The notes: a model not told the origin generated them from the letters alone. DNA of 64,000 nucleotides from Tausonia pullulans (GCA_951802195.1 OX637621.1:1-64000); one strand, 5' to 3'. Counted from the first letter of the stretch, positions 49,068 to 61,285 are shown. Program-made: numbers and translations.

Positions 49068-50747
49068 ATGACGTCCCAGTACCCGTCCTCTGTCCGCCAG
49101 CTCTATGCGCGTGAGAGCCCGTCCTACTCTTGCCCGCTCCTCACCCCCTGTCTCGCCCCAACCAATGACGCTCTCCTCCCTGTCTCGTCCCCAACAGCTC
49201 CCCCAGACGACTTCCTCTTTCTTCCCCCGACGCTTCCTCCTTCCTCCTCTTCTGTCCGCCCGAAGCCCGTCCTGGTCCTCCCCGAGTCGGCCCGCCCGTC
49301 GTCCGACTCGCTCGCGGGCCTTGCCGGCCTCGGCAGCTCCGCTTTCACAGACCGACGGGCGAGAGAGGCCCTCCTCTGGAGCGCGGCGGGCTCGCTGTTC
49401 TCGAGCTTCCTTGCTCAGCCGTTCGAGACGGGCAAGGTCCTCTCGCAGGTGGGTCGTCAGCGCAAGAGAGAGGGAGAGAGGACTGGCAGGAACTAACGTC
49501 GATGACGCATCCCGTTTCCAGGTTCAATACCTCCCGAAACAAATCGAGAGCTCCACCTCAGGCGACGCCACAAAGGGTGCTTCTCCCTCCGAGGAGGACC
49601 AGGAGCCTCCGGAGTTGATGGATGAGGACGATGCCCAAGCGTACTTTGAGGACCTCGTCCTCTCCGGCAAGACCGGTGGCCTCGCCGGCGGTCTGGCCGA
49701 GGCCGCCGCCGAGGAGCGTCGCAAAGCCGTCGACGCCGACGGCTACGTCCTTTCGACGCTGGACGAGCCCCAGAGGGGCGAGTGGATCATGAAGCGGACG
49801 GCGAAGGAGAAGGATGGGCCTTGGAGCTTGACGAAGCGACTCTGGCGGCAAGAGGGACCCGCTGGGCCTTGGAAGGGTGGGTCGCCCTCTCTCCTCCTCT
49901 CTGTGCTGCTCCGTAGTCTCGTTGACACAGATTACCTCTCGATTCGTCAGGCTTCTGGGTCGCCGTCGCATATGACGCCCTCTCGCACTACATCCCTCCT
50001 CTTCTCCTCCCTGTCCTCACCTCGCTTTCTCCCTCGGCCTCTCGGTCGACCCTTCTCCTTCCCCCGACCTCGCCACACATCCTCCTCCCTCTCCTCGCCT
50101 CGCATTCGCTCGCAGCCTTCGTGCTCTCCCCGCTCGACCTCCTCCGAACGCGACTCATCGCCCAGCCTCTCTCGAAGAAGCACCGCTCTCCTCTCGGTCC
50201 GACCGCGACCTCTTCCTCGTCGGCCATCCACTCCCTCAGCAGCATGTCCCTCCCGGACCTCGTTGCCTATGAGGGCGGCTGGTTCATGACCTACTTCCAC
50301 CCGACGCTCTTCTGGCCGACAGTCTGGGACGTCGTCCTTCGGTCATCGGTCTCCCTCCTTACCCCCGTCCTTCTTGAGCATGTCTTCCACGTCTCGCTCG
50401 CCAACTCGCCCGTCACGTATCGGGCCCTCGAGGCGATCGCGACTCTGGGCTCCCTCCTCATCACCTTGCCCATCGAGACGGCCCGTCGCCGCCTTCAACT
50501 CCAATCCCGCTCCCCGGAGCCAGCGGAGGGCGGAGCCGCGACGACGCGGCACTGCGTCCAGACGCGACGAAGGCCCTACGTCGGCATGATTGAGTGCCTC
50601 TGGCGGATCGTCTCGGAAGAGGAAGGAGGTATCAGAGGTCTATACAGAGGGTTCGGACTGAATGCACTCGCGAACGGAGCGGTGTTCGGGTTGGAGGTGA
50701 TCATTCTCGCAATAGGTGGGGAGAGGGGCGGGTGGAGGGAGATCTGA
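49068..50747 (+). CDS. UGO1: Mitochondrial fusion protein, Ugo1-like
   Basis: Ugo1 is a modified carrier-fold protein of the mitochondrial outer membrane that links the fusion GTPases. Four exons (49068-49110, 49198-49448, 49522-49876, 49951-50747) give 481 residues, typical of the family and longer than a transport carrier. Carrier-type repeats are degenerate: AQPFETGKVLSQ, LSPLDLLRTRLIAQP and LPIETARRRLQLQ. They are separated by an acidic insert (EDQEPPELMDEDDAQAYFED) and the VSEEEGGIRGLYRGFGLN segment near the end. Start MTSQYPSSVRQLYAPPPDDF suits the family. It is divergent from CK2 copy 2. Confidence 0.87.
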
Positions 50748-53363
50748 GGGTGCTATTGAGCTTTGTATCCATCCGGGGGGTTTTTGTTTTGTTTTGGCGA
50801 CTAGGTGATGGCGAGATCGGCGAGCGAGCCATTTCATCTCTGTCCCACCTCCTTCCTGGCTCCCAACGATTATTCCTCCCCATGGACCATACTCATGACA
50901 ACCGAGCAGGACAGGCGGGAAGTCATACGTCTCGGGATCCTTGATAGGACTATTGATCTGCTCATTTAGAACAATGGATCTAGCAACATCCGATGATTAA
51001 AACTGCTTCGAGTTGCTTCTGTCATGGTGATCTCTACATTCCTCTAGGGAAGCAAGCGTCGCTTCTCCCAAACCCTGACCATCGACTGGGGCATCAGTCA
51101 GTCAGCAGAAAACGTTCCGGCACGGCCAAAAGCTTGTAAGACGCGGTTTATGGGCTTGGTATGGTAGCAAGGGCTAAGGTTATGTATGACCTGGCCTCGT
51201 TTGTCGCGAGACCCATCCATCATCGAGCGACGACACCGAAACGCACCAATGTCCTGCGATCTCACCTAGCAGTCTCAAAGTAAGAGCTTGGACGACGGCA
51301 AGGTGTGATCCCCTGCAGTACGGTGGGGGCAGAGGGGACTGTGCAATGCCTGAGTCCTCCCTGTCCTGGCCATCATCCCCAGGAGACGCTCGAGCATGCT
51401 CACTTCGTTCATCGCAAGATCACTCTGTCTTAAATGAGGTCGGGCGGCAGAAGAGTCAGGACGAGACACCCACTTGAAGGTCCTTCTTGCGAAGAGCGTG
51501 GAGATCGCGTTCGAGGAATCCTCAAGATATTTTATCACGTGCTACTAGTACGAAAGAGGATGAACACTGATCTGAAAGAGGGTGTGCGGCAGTGAACTTG
51601 GTCACAGAGTTCATTAAGCTGGCGACGTATATGCGGAACAGAGACCGCCATGGACCGCAGACCTCGTCGGGGCTTGATGGCGAAGATAGAGAGAGCTCTG
51701 ACTAGCAACCATACTGCAGCACGCGGTGAGAAGGATACGGCTCCACCGAGTCGCCAATCTGTTATATTTCGACGAGGAGATATCCCCACTGTCGCCTTCA
51801 AACGACTCGGGGATGAAGATCAGGAGACCGCGTGAATGACGCCTTCGGCCCCAATCCATCGTTTGGTGACCAGAAGCTGCGATCACCCTCGGCAATGCTG
51901 AGGCCGTCGACCCTGGTGGCTCTCCTTGGCGAGGCGAGATTCACGCTCCTCTGTGACTTCGATGTGGATGTCTCTCATCTGATACTCCTTGGCCGCGTGA
52001 TGAGCGAGAGAGAGAGGAGCGGGGTGAGTGAACGGATGAGTCCCTGCCCGCCCATCGTCCCACTTGCTGGGGTGTGTATACATCTCGTGCGATCGACGTG
52101 CCCTCCCATTGCTCACCCGGAGACCTCAGCCATCGAACGAAGGCGTCCAATGCACCCGCGGTCGAGGAGGCGGAAGGAAACATGGCGGGCCGAGTTGAGA
52201 GAGACCTCGTGATCGGCCCACGGATGAAGATGGCTCCTACCTGTAGTTCTAAGCGTTGCATGGTCTCGTTGTGACACCCCCAGGGGAGGTGGATCGCGTG
52301 CTTGCTGAAGAAGAGTGTAAGGAACATGGGAAAAAACCGGCTCGATAGGGGCGCCAGATCGGATGTTAGGATTTTATTTTATTTTTTGAAAAGCGGAGGT
52401 GAGAAACACCTCGAGAAGGGAAAGCGAGAGAGGACGGACGGCCGGTCAACATCTCGGTCAGGCACTCGCAAATGTCATTCATTGGGCCGGCAGGTGGGAC
52501 GACGGATGTACCAGCCAAACACCTGGGAAAGAAAGAAAACAAATGCGAGCAAATGCAGTGAAGAAGTTCACGATCTATGGGATAGATCCCAGGTACCATC
52601 GGTATAGCAGGCCCGAACGAACCGGTAAGTAGCAGCGAACGCGAGATGGTCGCGCAGCTGGGGACTCTCCAGCCCTAGTCCGTCGAGCTAAGGAGGACGT
52701 CAGAATGGCTTTGATTTCCTTCTTCTTGGCCGCGCGAGTCGTCGAGGGCAGGGACAGGGAAATAGCGACGGGGGAAAGTTTACTGGAGAATCTTGGAGCA
52801 TGCTGCTCCCAATTCCGCGTGGTGTTGACGGGGAAGAATGGCATGGTGAGCGTTGGAGCGCGAAGTCAGCGTCGATGAAGCGGGCGGGTTCCACCGCTCT
52901 CCACCTCGTGGAGACACGACACGCTGAGCAGGGAGGTCGGCTGAAAAAAACGCCTCTGAACGACTTGCCAGCTGAGAAGGCAACGCTCTGTCGATGGGTC
53001 GTGTGCCCTCTCGCTGCTAGCTCCATCGCGGAGACAGGAGCGAAGTGATTAGGCGCCCGCGCAGAATTCGGATCGGCCCACACGCGCGCGAATGTTCAAC
53101 GATTCGCTCTGAAAAGCCTGGTTTCGCTGGCTGGATATTTCGGTTGTCATATTGACCGACAGCCATATTGACCGACACAACAATGTGCACGAGGACAAAT
53201 TCACTTCCATTCGGATTCGCAAATGAACAGAAACACAAGTTATTGTGACATCATAGGACTATTGAGGGGGGAGGGGGAGGAAATCACTAAGAGAGGAAAG
53301 GTTGATGATGATAGTATGGACGGCGGGAGGGGAGGGACAGGAGAACGAGTATCGAGCACTGAT
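50748..53363. other. 2.6-kb gene-free stretch
   Basis: Between the convergent 3' ends of UGO1 and GRG1 copy b there are many short frames on both strands, none with codon bias, domain or splice support. A T/A-rich patch is at 52370-52390. It could hold non-coding RNA or the remains of lost genes, but I see nothing that supports either. Confidence 0.5.
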
Positions 53364-53866
53364 TTAGTGCTTGGCGGCCTCCTGCAGACGGATCGAGTGG
53401 TAAAGTCAGCCAGGGTGCGAGATGGGACGGAGAGCGGGAAGAGATGAAGACTCGCCTTGTGAGCATCAGCCTTGGTGTCGTGCTTCTGCTCGTCAAACTT
53501 GTCTCCAATGGCGTCCTTGCCGGCGGAGAAACGGGTTCCGATGGAGGCGTCAGAGTCCTTGGCGACCTCCTTGTTGGCCTCTGTGAGTGGGGGAGAGAGG
53601 ACACAGAAAGCAGGCAAGATGGGTCAGTCAGGAATGTGGGTCGGTGAGGGCTGGACATGAGTCCGCCAGCAGGACGACGACGCACCCTTGGAGGCAGTGG
53701 CTCCAGCACCCTGGACGGTCTCGGCGACGTAGTTGGCGGCGTTCTGAGGGGGACAGAGAGGGACAGAAGGGGGTGGGTCAGTGACGATGAAGCGGCGGGG
53801 CCAGGATGAGAGCCCCCAGCAAGAGAGCGAAAGGGCTGGACGGCGGCGCACCTTGATGGTCTCCAT
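53364..53866 (-). CDS. GRG1/CCG-1 family stress protein, copy b
   Basis: Four exons (53852-53866, 53686-53743, 53456-53580, 53364-53381) give 71 residues, identical to copy a except DAHK in place of DVHK near the end. Exon sizes and intron positions are the same, and intron 3 again begins GCGAGT, a GC-AG intron. Intron 3 itself is unrelated in sequence to that of copy a, while introns 1-2 and the upstream region are nearly identical. Confidence 0.92.
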
Positions 53867-54181
53867 GGTTGAGGTGAGGTGGGGTGGGAGTGTGGGTGGG
53901 TGGGGTGAGTGTGTGGAAGTGGAAGAGTGGAAGAGGGAGGTAGTGGTTGATGGAGAAGAGACGCTCGCCGACCGCCGCCTTTTGCCAGCGAGAACGGGCG
54001 GTGGCAGCTGCCAGCGCCGGCCTGGCCCCCTGGTCCACACTGCGCGCAGCCGTCGCGTACGTCATCGCTTCCGGCCCCTCGGCGAACGTCGGCTCACTCA
54101 CTGCCCTCGCATGAAGTCATCGCCGTCACCAGCGAGGGGCCTCCGCCGGCAAACGCAGCGGAGGAACGCGGGGAGACCATG
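53448..54181 (-). repeat. Inverted repeat arm, right (GRG1 copy b)
   Basis: The reverse complement of this arm matches 40282-41034. The outer edge is CATGGTCTCCCCGCG in both arms, and the inner edge is eight bases into intron 3. About 12.4 kb lie between the two arms. Confidence 0.9.
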
Positions 54182-54513
54182 AGATCATACATGACGCTCC
54201 CCCTTCCACTCTCATTTGCGTCCGCACATGGCCGACAAGCGCAATGGCCTGAACTTGCCCGTCTCATGACCAGATGTCCTGTCAAAATGGTTCGCAAAAC
54301 AAAGACGTGCGAGAAGCGTCAATCCGTGAATACGGGAACGGGCCGGGTATATTGTAATAACCGAACGCAAGGAACCCTTATATGTCGGTCGCGGGCGCAG
54401 ATCGACGTGATAGACCCACAGGAACTACGCGCGCGTGAGTTCCGCTTGCCACTTGTGGTAGAATGAAACTCGTAAATATTTCCATGTAAATCAAGCGATC
54501 CCGGGCACCTTCC
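54182..54513. other. Upstream of GRG1 copy b, 3' side of HAM1
   Basis: AT-richer intergenic sequence without coding signal; the two minus-strand genes are in tandem. No similarity to the sequence beyond the other arm was noticed. Confidence 0.4.
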
Positions 54514-55779
54514 TTAAAGCGACGAGAGGTATGCCTTGAGCTTCTCCATCGCCCTCCCCCGATGGGAGATCTTGTTCTTCTCCGCCGGGTCCATCTCGGC
54601 GTACCTGAAGACAAAGTCAGTGTCAGCCCTAACGATGTTTGCGCGTAAGAGATAGCGAACTCACGTCGTCTCGAAACCGTCAGGCTGGAAGACCGGATCC
54701 CAGCTAAAGTGCACAAAATTCAGCGAAAGAGCATCCCAACCAGAGGCCCTCGACTGACCCAAAGCGAGTCTCCCCCCTCGCAGGGACGATGTGGCCCTGG
54801 GTCGTTCCTTCAAAGATGACGGGCTCGGCGCCAGGGCCGGAAGAGTAGGCGAACGTGCAGATGGCAGTAGCAGCCTTGGAGGGAAAGCCGGCGAGCATGC
54901 GATTGAGGCCTGGTGAAGGGGAAGAGGTGAAGTAAGATTAGCAAGGAGACGTAATAAATCGATAAAAGTAGGATCCCGTCTCGAGAGATATTGAAGGGGG
55001 AAACGCTCTCGGTTGCTCCGCAATGGAAGATGACAACAAATACGTCTCGGGCGAGTCCATCGCGTCGACCCCATCCCCCCTTTTATCTTCCTCCTTACCT
55101 GCCTCATTCTCCCATTCTAGAAGATCCTCATCCCACCAGACTTACCATCATGTCCAACTTGCTCCATAAAGTCTTTGATGTAAGGCCCTGGCAGCCCCCC
55201 GAGCGCCGTGAACGCGAGCGCCGTGTCCTCCGTCACGCAGGGACCCTTGATCTGTCCATCCCCGAGTCCCACTTCAGCATCAAGTTCCCATTCAGAATTC
55301 CGAGAGCGATGTAGGCGTATGGGGAGGACGAACTTGCAGGGCAGCCGCCCGGCACTTGGCCTTGGCGACGTCGACAGTCGTGCCTTGAATCTCAGGGACT
55401 GGTGGTCGCTCAGCGCAAAATCAGTTTCCCAGATCTCGCGAGGTCATATTGGCCTTGAGATCATCCGGAGTGGGAAGAGGTAGAGAAGCAGGTGAGGGGG
55501 AGGACGAACGATCCACGAGCGCTTGGCTCGTTACTTCAATGCCGGACGAGCCGGCCGAGAGGATGGCCTGTTCAAGGTCCACCGGGTAAAGACATCAGGT
55601 CTCACACTCTTTACCTCTAAGAGCCAAGCTGTAACGAACCTTGACTTCGCGAAGCTTGTTGGCGTTACCTGTGACAAAGACTATGTAAGAGTCGGAGTCA
55701 AGTAGTCGCGTCGCGTCGCGTCCGAGCAAGGAGGGATGACGGGCGGGTCAGGACATGGTTGAAGGGCAGCACATGACAT
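54514..55779 (-). CDS. HAM1: Inosine triphosphate pyrophosphatase (ITPase)
   Basis: A house-cleaning enzyme that hydrolyses ITP, XTP and dITP to monophosphates. Eight exons: 55773-55779, 55640-55680, 55510-55567, 55334-55398, 55146-55245, 54759-54909, 54665-54703, 54514-54604; 183 residues, normal length. Seen: substrate-loop [103 protein letters not shown]. The first exon is uncertain: a 7-base exon at 55773-55779 (M-S) or a 19-base one starting at 55814 (MSTRSF) both keep frame, each with a weak donor. Confidence 0.9.
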
Positions 55780-56182
55780 GATAGGTATAAAAAACCAAAG
55801 GAGCGAGTGGACATGACGAGACGAGATGGATACGGTTTGTAGAGAAGCGACAAGTGAAAGGAGAGAAGGTCGAGTCAGGAAAGTGCGCCTGGGCCGCCTC
55901 CCTTCTGCCTGTCTAATCTGCCCATCTGTCTATTTCATCTGTATATCTCTCCCTCATCGTGCCACGCAGATACAGCCAGCAACTCCATTCGATTTTCCTC
56001 CCGTCTACCAAACCAACCTTCCAGCCCGACCGTCCTTCTCATAATAAATCCCATCTCGATCGCCTCGCTTCCACTCGCGCCTCAGCTCCGTCTCCCCAAG
56101 TCGCCGATCCTCCGCCAGCATTTGCACCGCCACCAGCGGGCACCGGCGAACCAGGACCCGACAGAGGAGGCTTCTTACCATC
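55780..56182. other. HAM1 promoter side and 3' side of RRM gene
   Basis: 403 bp without coding signal, apart from the alternative HAM1 first exon near 55814. Confidence 0.4.
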
Positions 56183-59012
56183 TCATCCCCCACTATCACC
56201 TCCTCTTTGAGCAGCGCCACGGACGTAGCCTCCTCTGCCGTTGGCGTACACCGGACCCGGAGCCGCTGAAGCAGAAGGAGTGGGAGTGAGGCCTGTGGGA
56301 GGAACGTTGTCGCTGTAGAAGTAGAGGGCACTACTATGTTCGGGGGTGGCAGACGGACGCCTGAGGGAATGAATGTATGAAGAGAGAGTCAACGGAGGGG
56401 ATAAGCCAACCGAGATGGATGGTGCTGACGCACCTTGCATAGTTTTACCCGCCGCTGTAGCCAGGATGAGCAGGGAATCCGCCGGCAGGATCACCGGAAC
56501 CAGGAAGGAGGCCATAACTTCGGGCAGAAGAGCGTCTATAGGGGGTTTGAGGTGAGACGAATCCAGTCGAGTATGAGTTGGGTTGAGTTGAGGTGAGGTG
56601 AACGGAGGCAGAATGCAGAAAAGGGAAGTATTGATAGGTGTTGAGGGATAGACGATGTTGCGAGTGCAGAGCAGATGGTTTGACGAGGGACACCGAGCAG
56701 CGTAGGCAGGGAAAGGGTCGAGATCCAATTCAGATATGTCGGCGGCGAGGGTAACGAGCAGCAGCGAGCGAAGGAAGGAAGAGATAGAGCAGAAAGAGAG
56801 GACGACGAGTGTGAGAAGATTGTAGACCAGCGCAGGAGGAGCAGAGAGTGAGACAAGTATCGTGATCGCAGAGGGCAGATGCCAGGCTTCAGTCTCCAAG
56901 ATCGACACATTAGAAGATAGTTGAAGGCCGCCCAACCCAGTTTGTGGATGTGGAGAAACAAGCAAAAATGCCATCAACTCTTTCACAACAGCAGATCGGA
57001 ATAAACTGTCTGCGAGGAGAAAAACTCAAAGCAAAGACTCTGCAAAACATCAGAGCAACAGAGAGAAAGGCGAACGCACCTGTCGTCATACTCGTACCCT
57101 CCATGATCCCTCGCGGCACCTGCGCCGCCCATCTGTGGTCCACCCCCAGCCTTGGCGGGAGGTCCTCCCGCCGAATACCTGCCGAGCGGTCTCGCCTTTC
57201 TCCGAGGCGAAGCCGCGCACTCTCTTCTGCTTCTGTCCTCCCTAGCAGGAGGGGGATGTTTTTCGTCATACTCATAGCCAGCTCCTTTCCGAGGAGGTCC
57301 AGGATAAGGAGCTCCGCCGGGTGGCCCAGAGTAATAAGGGTCCTGTCCGGTGCCAGGAGGACGAAAGGGTCCGTAACCTCCCAGCCCTTCACCGTACATC
57401 GCTTGAGGAAGAGGACCAGAAGCAGGGAGACCGCCACCGTGATACCCTCCAGGACCACCACCGTAAGAGCTAGGGCTGCCCGGAGGCGGTATTGCCCCCC
57501 CAGCGTCTCCTATGGCTTCGCCTCGGAAGTGGGGGTTCACGCGGTAATCGCGATAGGGCACCGCACTGCCAGGACTGCCGGGATCGTTGTAAGGAGCCCC
57601 TGGAAGGCCTATCTGAGACGGAAGAGGTGGAGCAGGAGCATAGTGCGGATCGTTGTAGGGCACGCCAGGGGCGGAGATCTGGCTCTGGCCCTGTTGCCAG
57701 TGGGCGGTCGGTGAGGGAAACGGTGGCTGAGGAGGATGATGGTGGTTTTAGTTGTATCTGTAGTAAGCGTCGACTGTAGAATCCGGAAAGTAGCCCCCGA
57801 GACCAGGATCAGGGCCAGGTCCCGAGCCTGGAGTGGGAAGATAGCCTCTGGGCCCGGGCCCACCACCGTAGGAAAGGCTGGGAGGGGGTGGAGGAGTGCC
57901 TTCGGAGGATGGCTCGCCATATGTAGGGGCAGAGGAAACAGAAGGGGGTGGAAGACGAGGACGAGGGCGAGGCACGTCGTCGTATCGGGCATCGACACTA
58001 TCACCACGGGGGCCTGCCATGGGAGGAGCAGGAGGAGCAGAAGCAGGAGCAGGAAGAGCTGATATCGCTGCAGCATTGTTGTAGTAGGGGTCTCGGTCGC
58101 GAGCAGGAGCAGAAAGAGGAGGAGGTCCATAGCAGTACAGTCCTCGACCAGGGGCAGGAGGGGAGGCGGACCGGCGAGCGAGATACGATGAGCGCAAGGG
58201 CGCCGGCTGCCGAGAAGGGTCGTTCTTGCAGTCCTGGAGAACACGACGTATCGTCATCAGCGAACCAAAGAGACTCAGGAGGGAAGAAAGAGCAAGCCCC
58301 GTCGGACCTTGGCCCAGTGGCCGGGCTCGCCGCCTAGACGAAAGAGAGAGAAGAGATCAAAAGACGATCGATGGGAGTGTGAAGACAAAGGATACTCACA
58401 GAGGAAGCACTTGCCCGATCCCGTCTGGATCTCCCTCGTCCTCCCGCCGCCCTTGGAGATCTCGACGGTAATCTGCTTGCCCATGAAGAGCCCTTGGTCG
58501 AACGTCTGAACGGCGAGCTCGGCATCCTCCATGCAGGTAAACTCAACAAAGCCAAAGCCGCGCTTGAGCTCTATGGCCTTGATCCTGCCTATCGTTTCGA
58601 AGCAGGCAGAGAGGTCGTCGTAGAGCGTGTCCGGCGGGAGGCCGCCGATATAAACCTTGGGCCGAAGCTGTCGCTCTTGGTGGTTGTGCGACGAGGATCG
58701 CCAGTGATGATCTCGCTCCCAGTCGTAGTCGTGATCATGAGCGTGGTCACGGTCACGATCCTGTCCCCGGCCCCGATCCCGATCCTGATCCCACTCTCGC
58801 TCGCTGCTATCGCAATTGCGATCCCGCTCACGCTGGCGGTTGCGGTCACGATCGTGTTCACAGTCGCCGCCGGTCCAGGAGAAGGCAGGAGGAGCAGAAG
58901 GAGCAGCTGCAGGCTGCACAGAGGACTGTCGGCTGGCTTCACGGGCAGGAGCAGCGAGGACTGAGGACGGCCCACTGTTGAAGGGTGCCGAAGGGGGAGG
59001 GAAGGCGGACAT
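56183..59012 (-). CDS. RNA-binding protein, RRM plus CCHC zinc knuckle
   Basis: Six exons (58400-59012, 58308-58333, 57775-58233, 57080-57726, 56449-56535, 56183-56360) give 669 residues. The N-terminus has a DR/ER-rich stretch (about 50-100). An RRM follows at 119-188, with RNP2 VYIGGL and RNP1 RGFGFVEF. Next is a zinc knuckle, CFLCGEPGHWAKDC (Cys202, Cys205, His210, Cys215), made by joining exons 1, 2 and 3. The rest is a Pro/Gly/Tyr-rich tail with repeated APYNDP-type motifs. The layout resembles SR-type splicing factors with a knuckle, so a role in nuclear pre-mRNA processing is likely but inferred. The 48-base intron 3 and the GTAAAA donor of intron 5 each remove an in-frame stop. Confidence 0.85.
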
Positions 59013-59522
59013 GATGGTGGTCTGAGAGAGACAAGCCTGAGGTCGCTCGTGTCCGTCGTCCTCATCTCGCGGCAGGGAGGCCGCGTGATGCAGCAGCCGT
59101 GGCGCGACAGCAACGGGAGACAGGGCCCTCACGATGTCAGCATCCCCGCATCAGCAACAGATGGTCTCCGAAGATTTGTGTGCGGGCGTTGTGAAAGACC
59201 GCGCGCGAGGCCATGTGAACTCCGGCCTGGATCCCGCTGATTTCGGCCTTCCCTTTGACGTGCATTGCTTTCGTCGTCTCGGCTCCCGACTCCACCCGCC
59301 GAGAACGACGAACAGAACACATCAACACATCTCGATCGGTGTGCCCAGGAGTGCATCTGACTCTCGTCCATCTCGTCCGTCCTCCCATGTATCGCCTCCC
59401 TAGCAACGGACCCCCTCTCAGTGCTTCTCTCCCACTCCCGGGCTCAGTGACGTCCACAGGCTACTTTCATGGCGATCCTCCCACCTCCCAAACCACCATC
59501 GCCTCCCCCAAAACCATCTACC
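59013..59522. promoter_or_regulatory. Shared RRM-gene / VMA7 promoter region
   Basis: 510 bp between divergent starts, presumably holding both promoters. No gene and no certain core element seen. Confidence 0.5.
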
Positions 59523-60650
59523 ATGTCGCACCCGTCCAAGGATCGCACCCTCATCGCCGTCATCGGTGACGAGGTGCGCCTCGTTGTCCCTTGATCCAGG
59601 CAAACGGTCTGTCCAGCTGATGAGTTGCCGGCTCGTTCGACCTCTCTCGGGATTCTAGGATTCCATCACCGGCCTTCTCCTCGCAGGCATTGGCCACATC
59701 GACAAGGGGAAGAAGAACTTTCTTGTTGCCAACGAGAGTGCGTCCTTACCTCCCTTTGGCGCGCGTCCGTCCGAGGCTGATGCAGCCAACCAACGCCCGC
59801 CCTCGACGACAGAAACCCAGCCGAGCGAGATCGAGGCTGCCTTTACCGAGTTCACCCAAGACCGAGGGGACATTGCCATCCTGCTCGTCAACCAGCACGT
59901 GAGTCTGTGCGCTCGCAACGCGCGTTGAAGCAGAAGGGAAGGCGGTCGCGGTCAGGAGTCACTGGCCAGAGGGGTAGGGCCGCTCGCGCCGAGCCGTCTT
60001 GCACTGCCTCAGGAGATAAGCGGAGAAAGAGAGAGAGAGAGGGAGGTCATTGGATTACATCTCACTTCTCTCGCTCTCTCTATGCCCTGCTTGGTGAGAG
60101 GGAACAGGAAGGGAAGGCGCGCGCTCCCCAGCTCGGACCTTGCCGAGTCCCACTGTTCCGGGAGAGATGTACTTCCTGCTGTGTCTCCGAGGGTTTGGAA
60201 ACTCCGAGGCTGGCTAGATGCTTCTGTTCTGCTCGCTTTGCGCTTTCAAGTGAGACCCTAGGTCGGCGGGTCGAAGCGAGGGGAGCGCGGCTTGAGATCG
60301 GCTTCGTCCGGCGCGGGGGCGCCCTGCACGAGCGCGTTCATCGCCTACATCCTCCTTCTCGTCATGTTCAACCTCTTTGAAGACCTATACTGATTCTTAT
60401 TTTCTCTCCTCTAGCTGGCAGATAAGATTCGACCCATAGTCGACAAATATGCTCAGCCGTTCCCGGCGCTTCTCGAGATCCCCTCGTGCGTAGCCGGCGT
60501 TCTTCTCATCCCCGTCTCTCGGTTTCTACTCACTCTCGCCCTCACGCCATCTCCAACACACGCCCCACTGCCATCAGCAAATCTCACCCATACGACCCCT
60601 CAAAGGACTCCGTCCTCAAGCGGGTCCGCAAGCTCGCCGGCGACGACTAG
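59523..60650 (+). CDS. VMA7: V-type proton ATPase subunit F
   Basis: A subunit of the V1 central stalk of the vacuolar proton pump. Five exons (59523-59573, 59659-59737, 59813-59898, 60415-60485, 60578-60650) give 119 residues, the usual size. Family landmarks in order: LIAVIGDEDSITGLLLAGIG, NFLVANE, IEAAFTEF, DIAILLVNQH, PFPALLEIPSKSHPYDPSKD and SVLKRVRKLAGDD at the end. Intron 3 is 516 bp, much longer than the others in this gene (72-92 bp). Confidence 0.95.
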
Positions 60651-61285
60651 TCGCTCTCTACGTCTCCATCCTCTTGGACCCCCCCTCTTTCTTTCTCTCT
60701 CCTCATATTTCCCAACCCCCTTGCACACTCGATTCGAACGCCTTTTGACCTCACTCGTGAAAAAAAAAACACACTTTTAGGGTTGGAAAAGAGACGTTAA
60801 GCGAAAAGTGATAAGAGAGCGAGATGTCAGCCAACCCCTGGGCGACGTCAGAGCAGGCCCCGGAGAGGGCTTGGATACATTCCTGCATGACTGATGTCTC
60901 TCGCCGAGAAAAGAAAGAAAGAAAAAAGGCGGTGGGTATGTCCTTGGAAAGCGAGGAAGAGGACCAGGACGACGATGGCGATGGCGATGGCGATGGAAGG
61001 GGGTGGTCAGGAAAATCGAACAAGTGGGTCGCTGGTGGTGGACAGTCAACGCGCCGTTTATCGTCCCACCTAAAAAGCTTTGATCTGATCGGTCACGACT
61101 CCTCAAGCTGTACATAAGAACAAAATTCAATCTCCATGCAAAATGACAAAAACCTGATGATCCCTTGCCCCCCTCCACCTAATCTATATTCACTTGTCGA
61201 CCAACTACCTTCTTTCCCCTCCTCGTCCTTGACGAGCGCTCTCTCCGACGGGCTGCCGCCAGATCAATCCCACCCTTGACGCGTA
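60651..61285. other. Convergent 3' ends, VMA7 and SGNH gene
   Basis: 635 bp between convergent stops. An A10 run follows TGAAAA near 60760, perhaps part of the VMA7 3' end. A repeated GATGGC track (60974-60993) is a short simple repeat. No gene seen. Confidence 0.4.

Noticed and set aside
49068-50747. Ordinary mitochondrial solute carrier
   Set aside because: Carrier signatures are degenerate, the protein is 481 residues with an acidic insert, and the segment pattern fits Ugo1 better.
56433-56448. Second in-frame stop in the RRM gene tail
   Set aside because: Using the donor GTAAAA at 56448 instead of the later GTGCGT skips the stop and keeps the frame into the last exon.
57748-57759. RRM gene as a pseudogene because of the in-frame TAA
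   Set aside because: A 48-base intron with donor, branch and acceptor removes the stop, and the downstream exons keep codon bias and repeat motifs.
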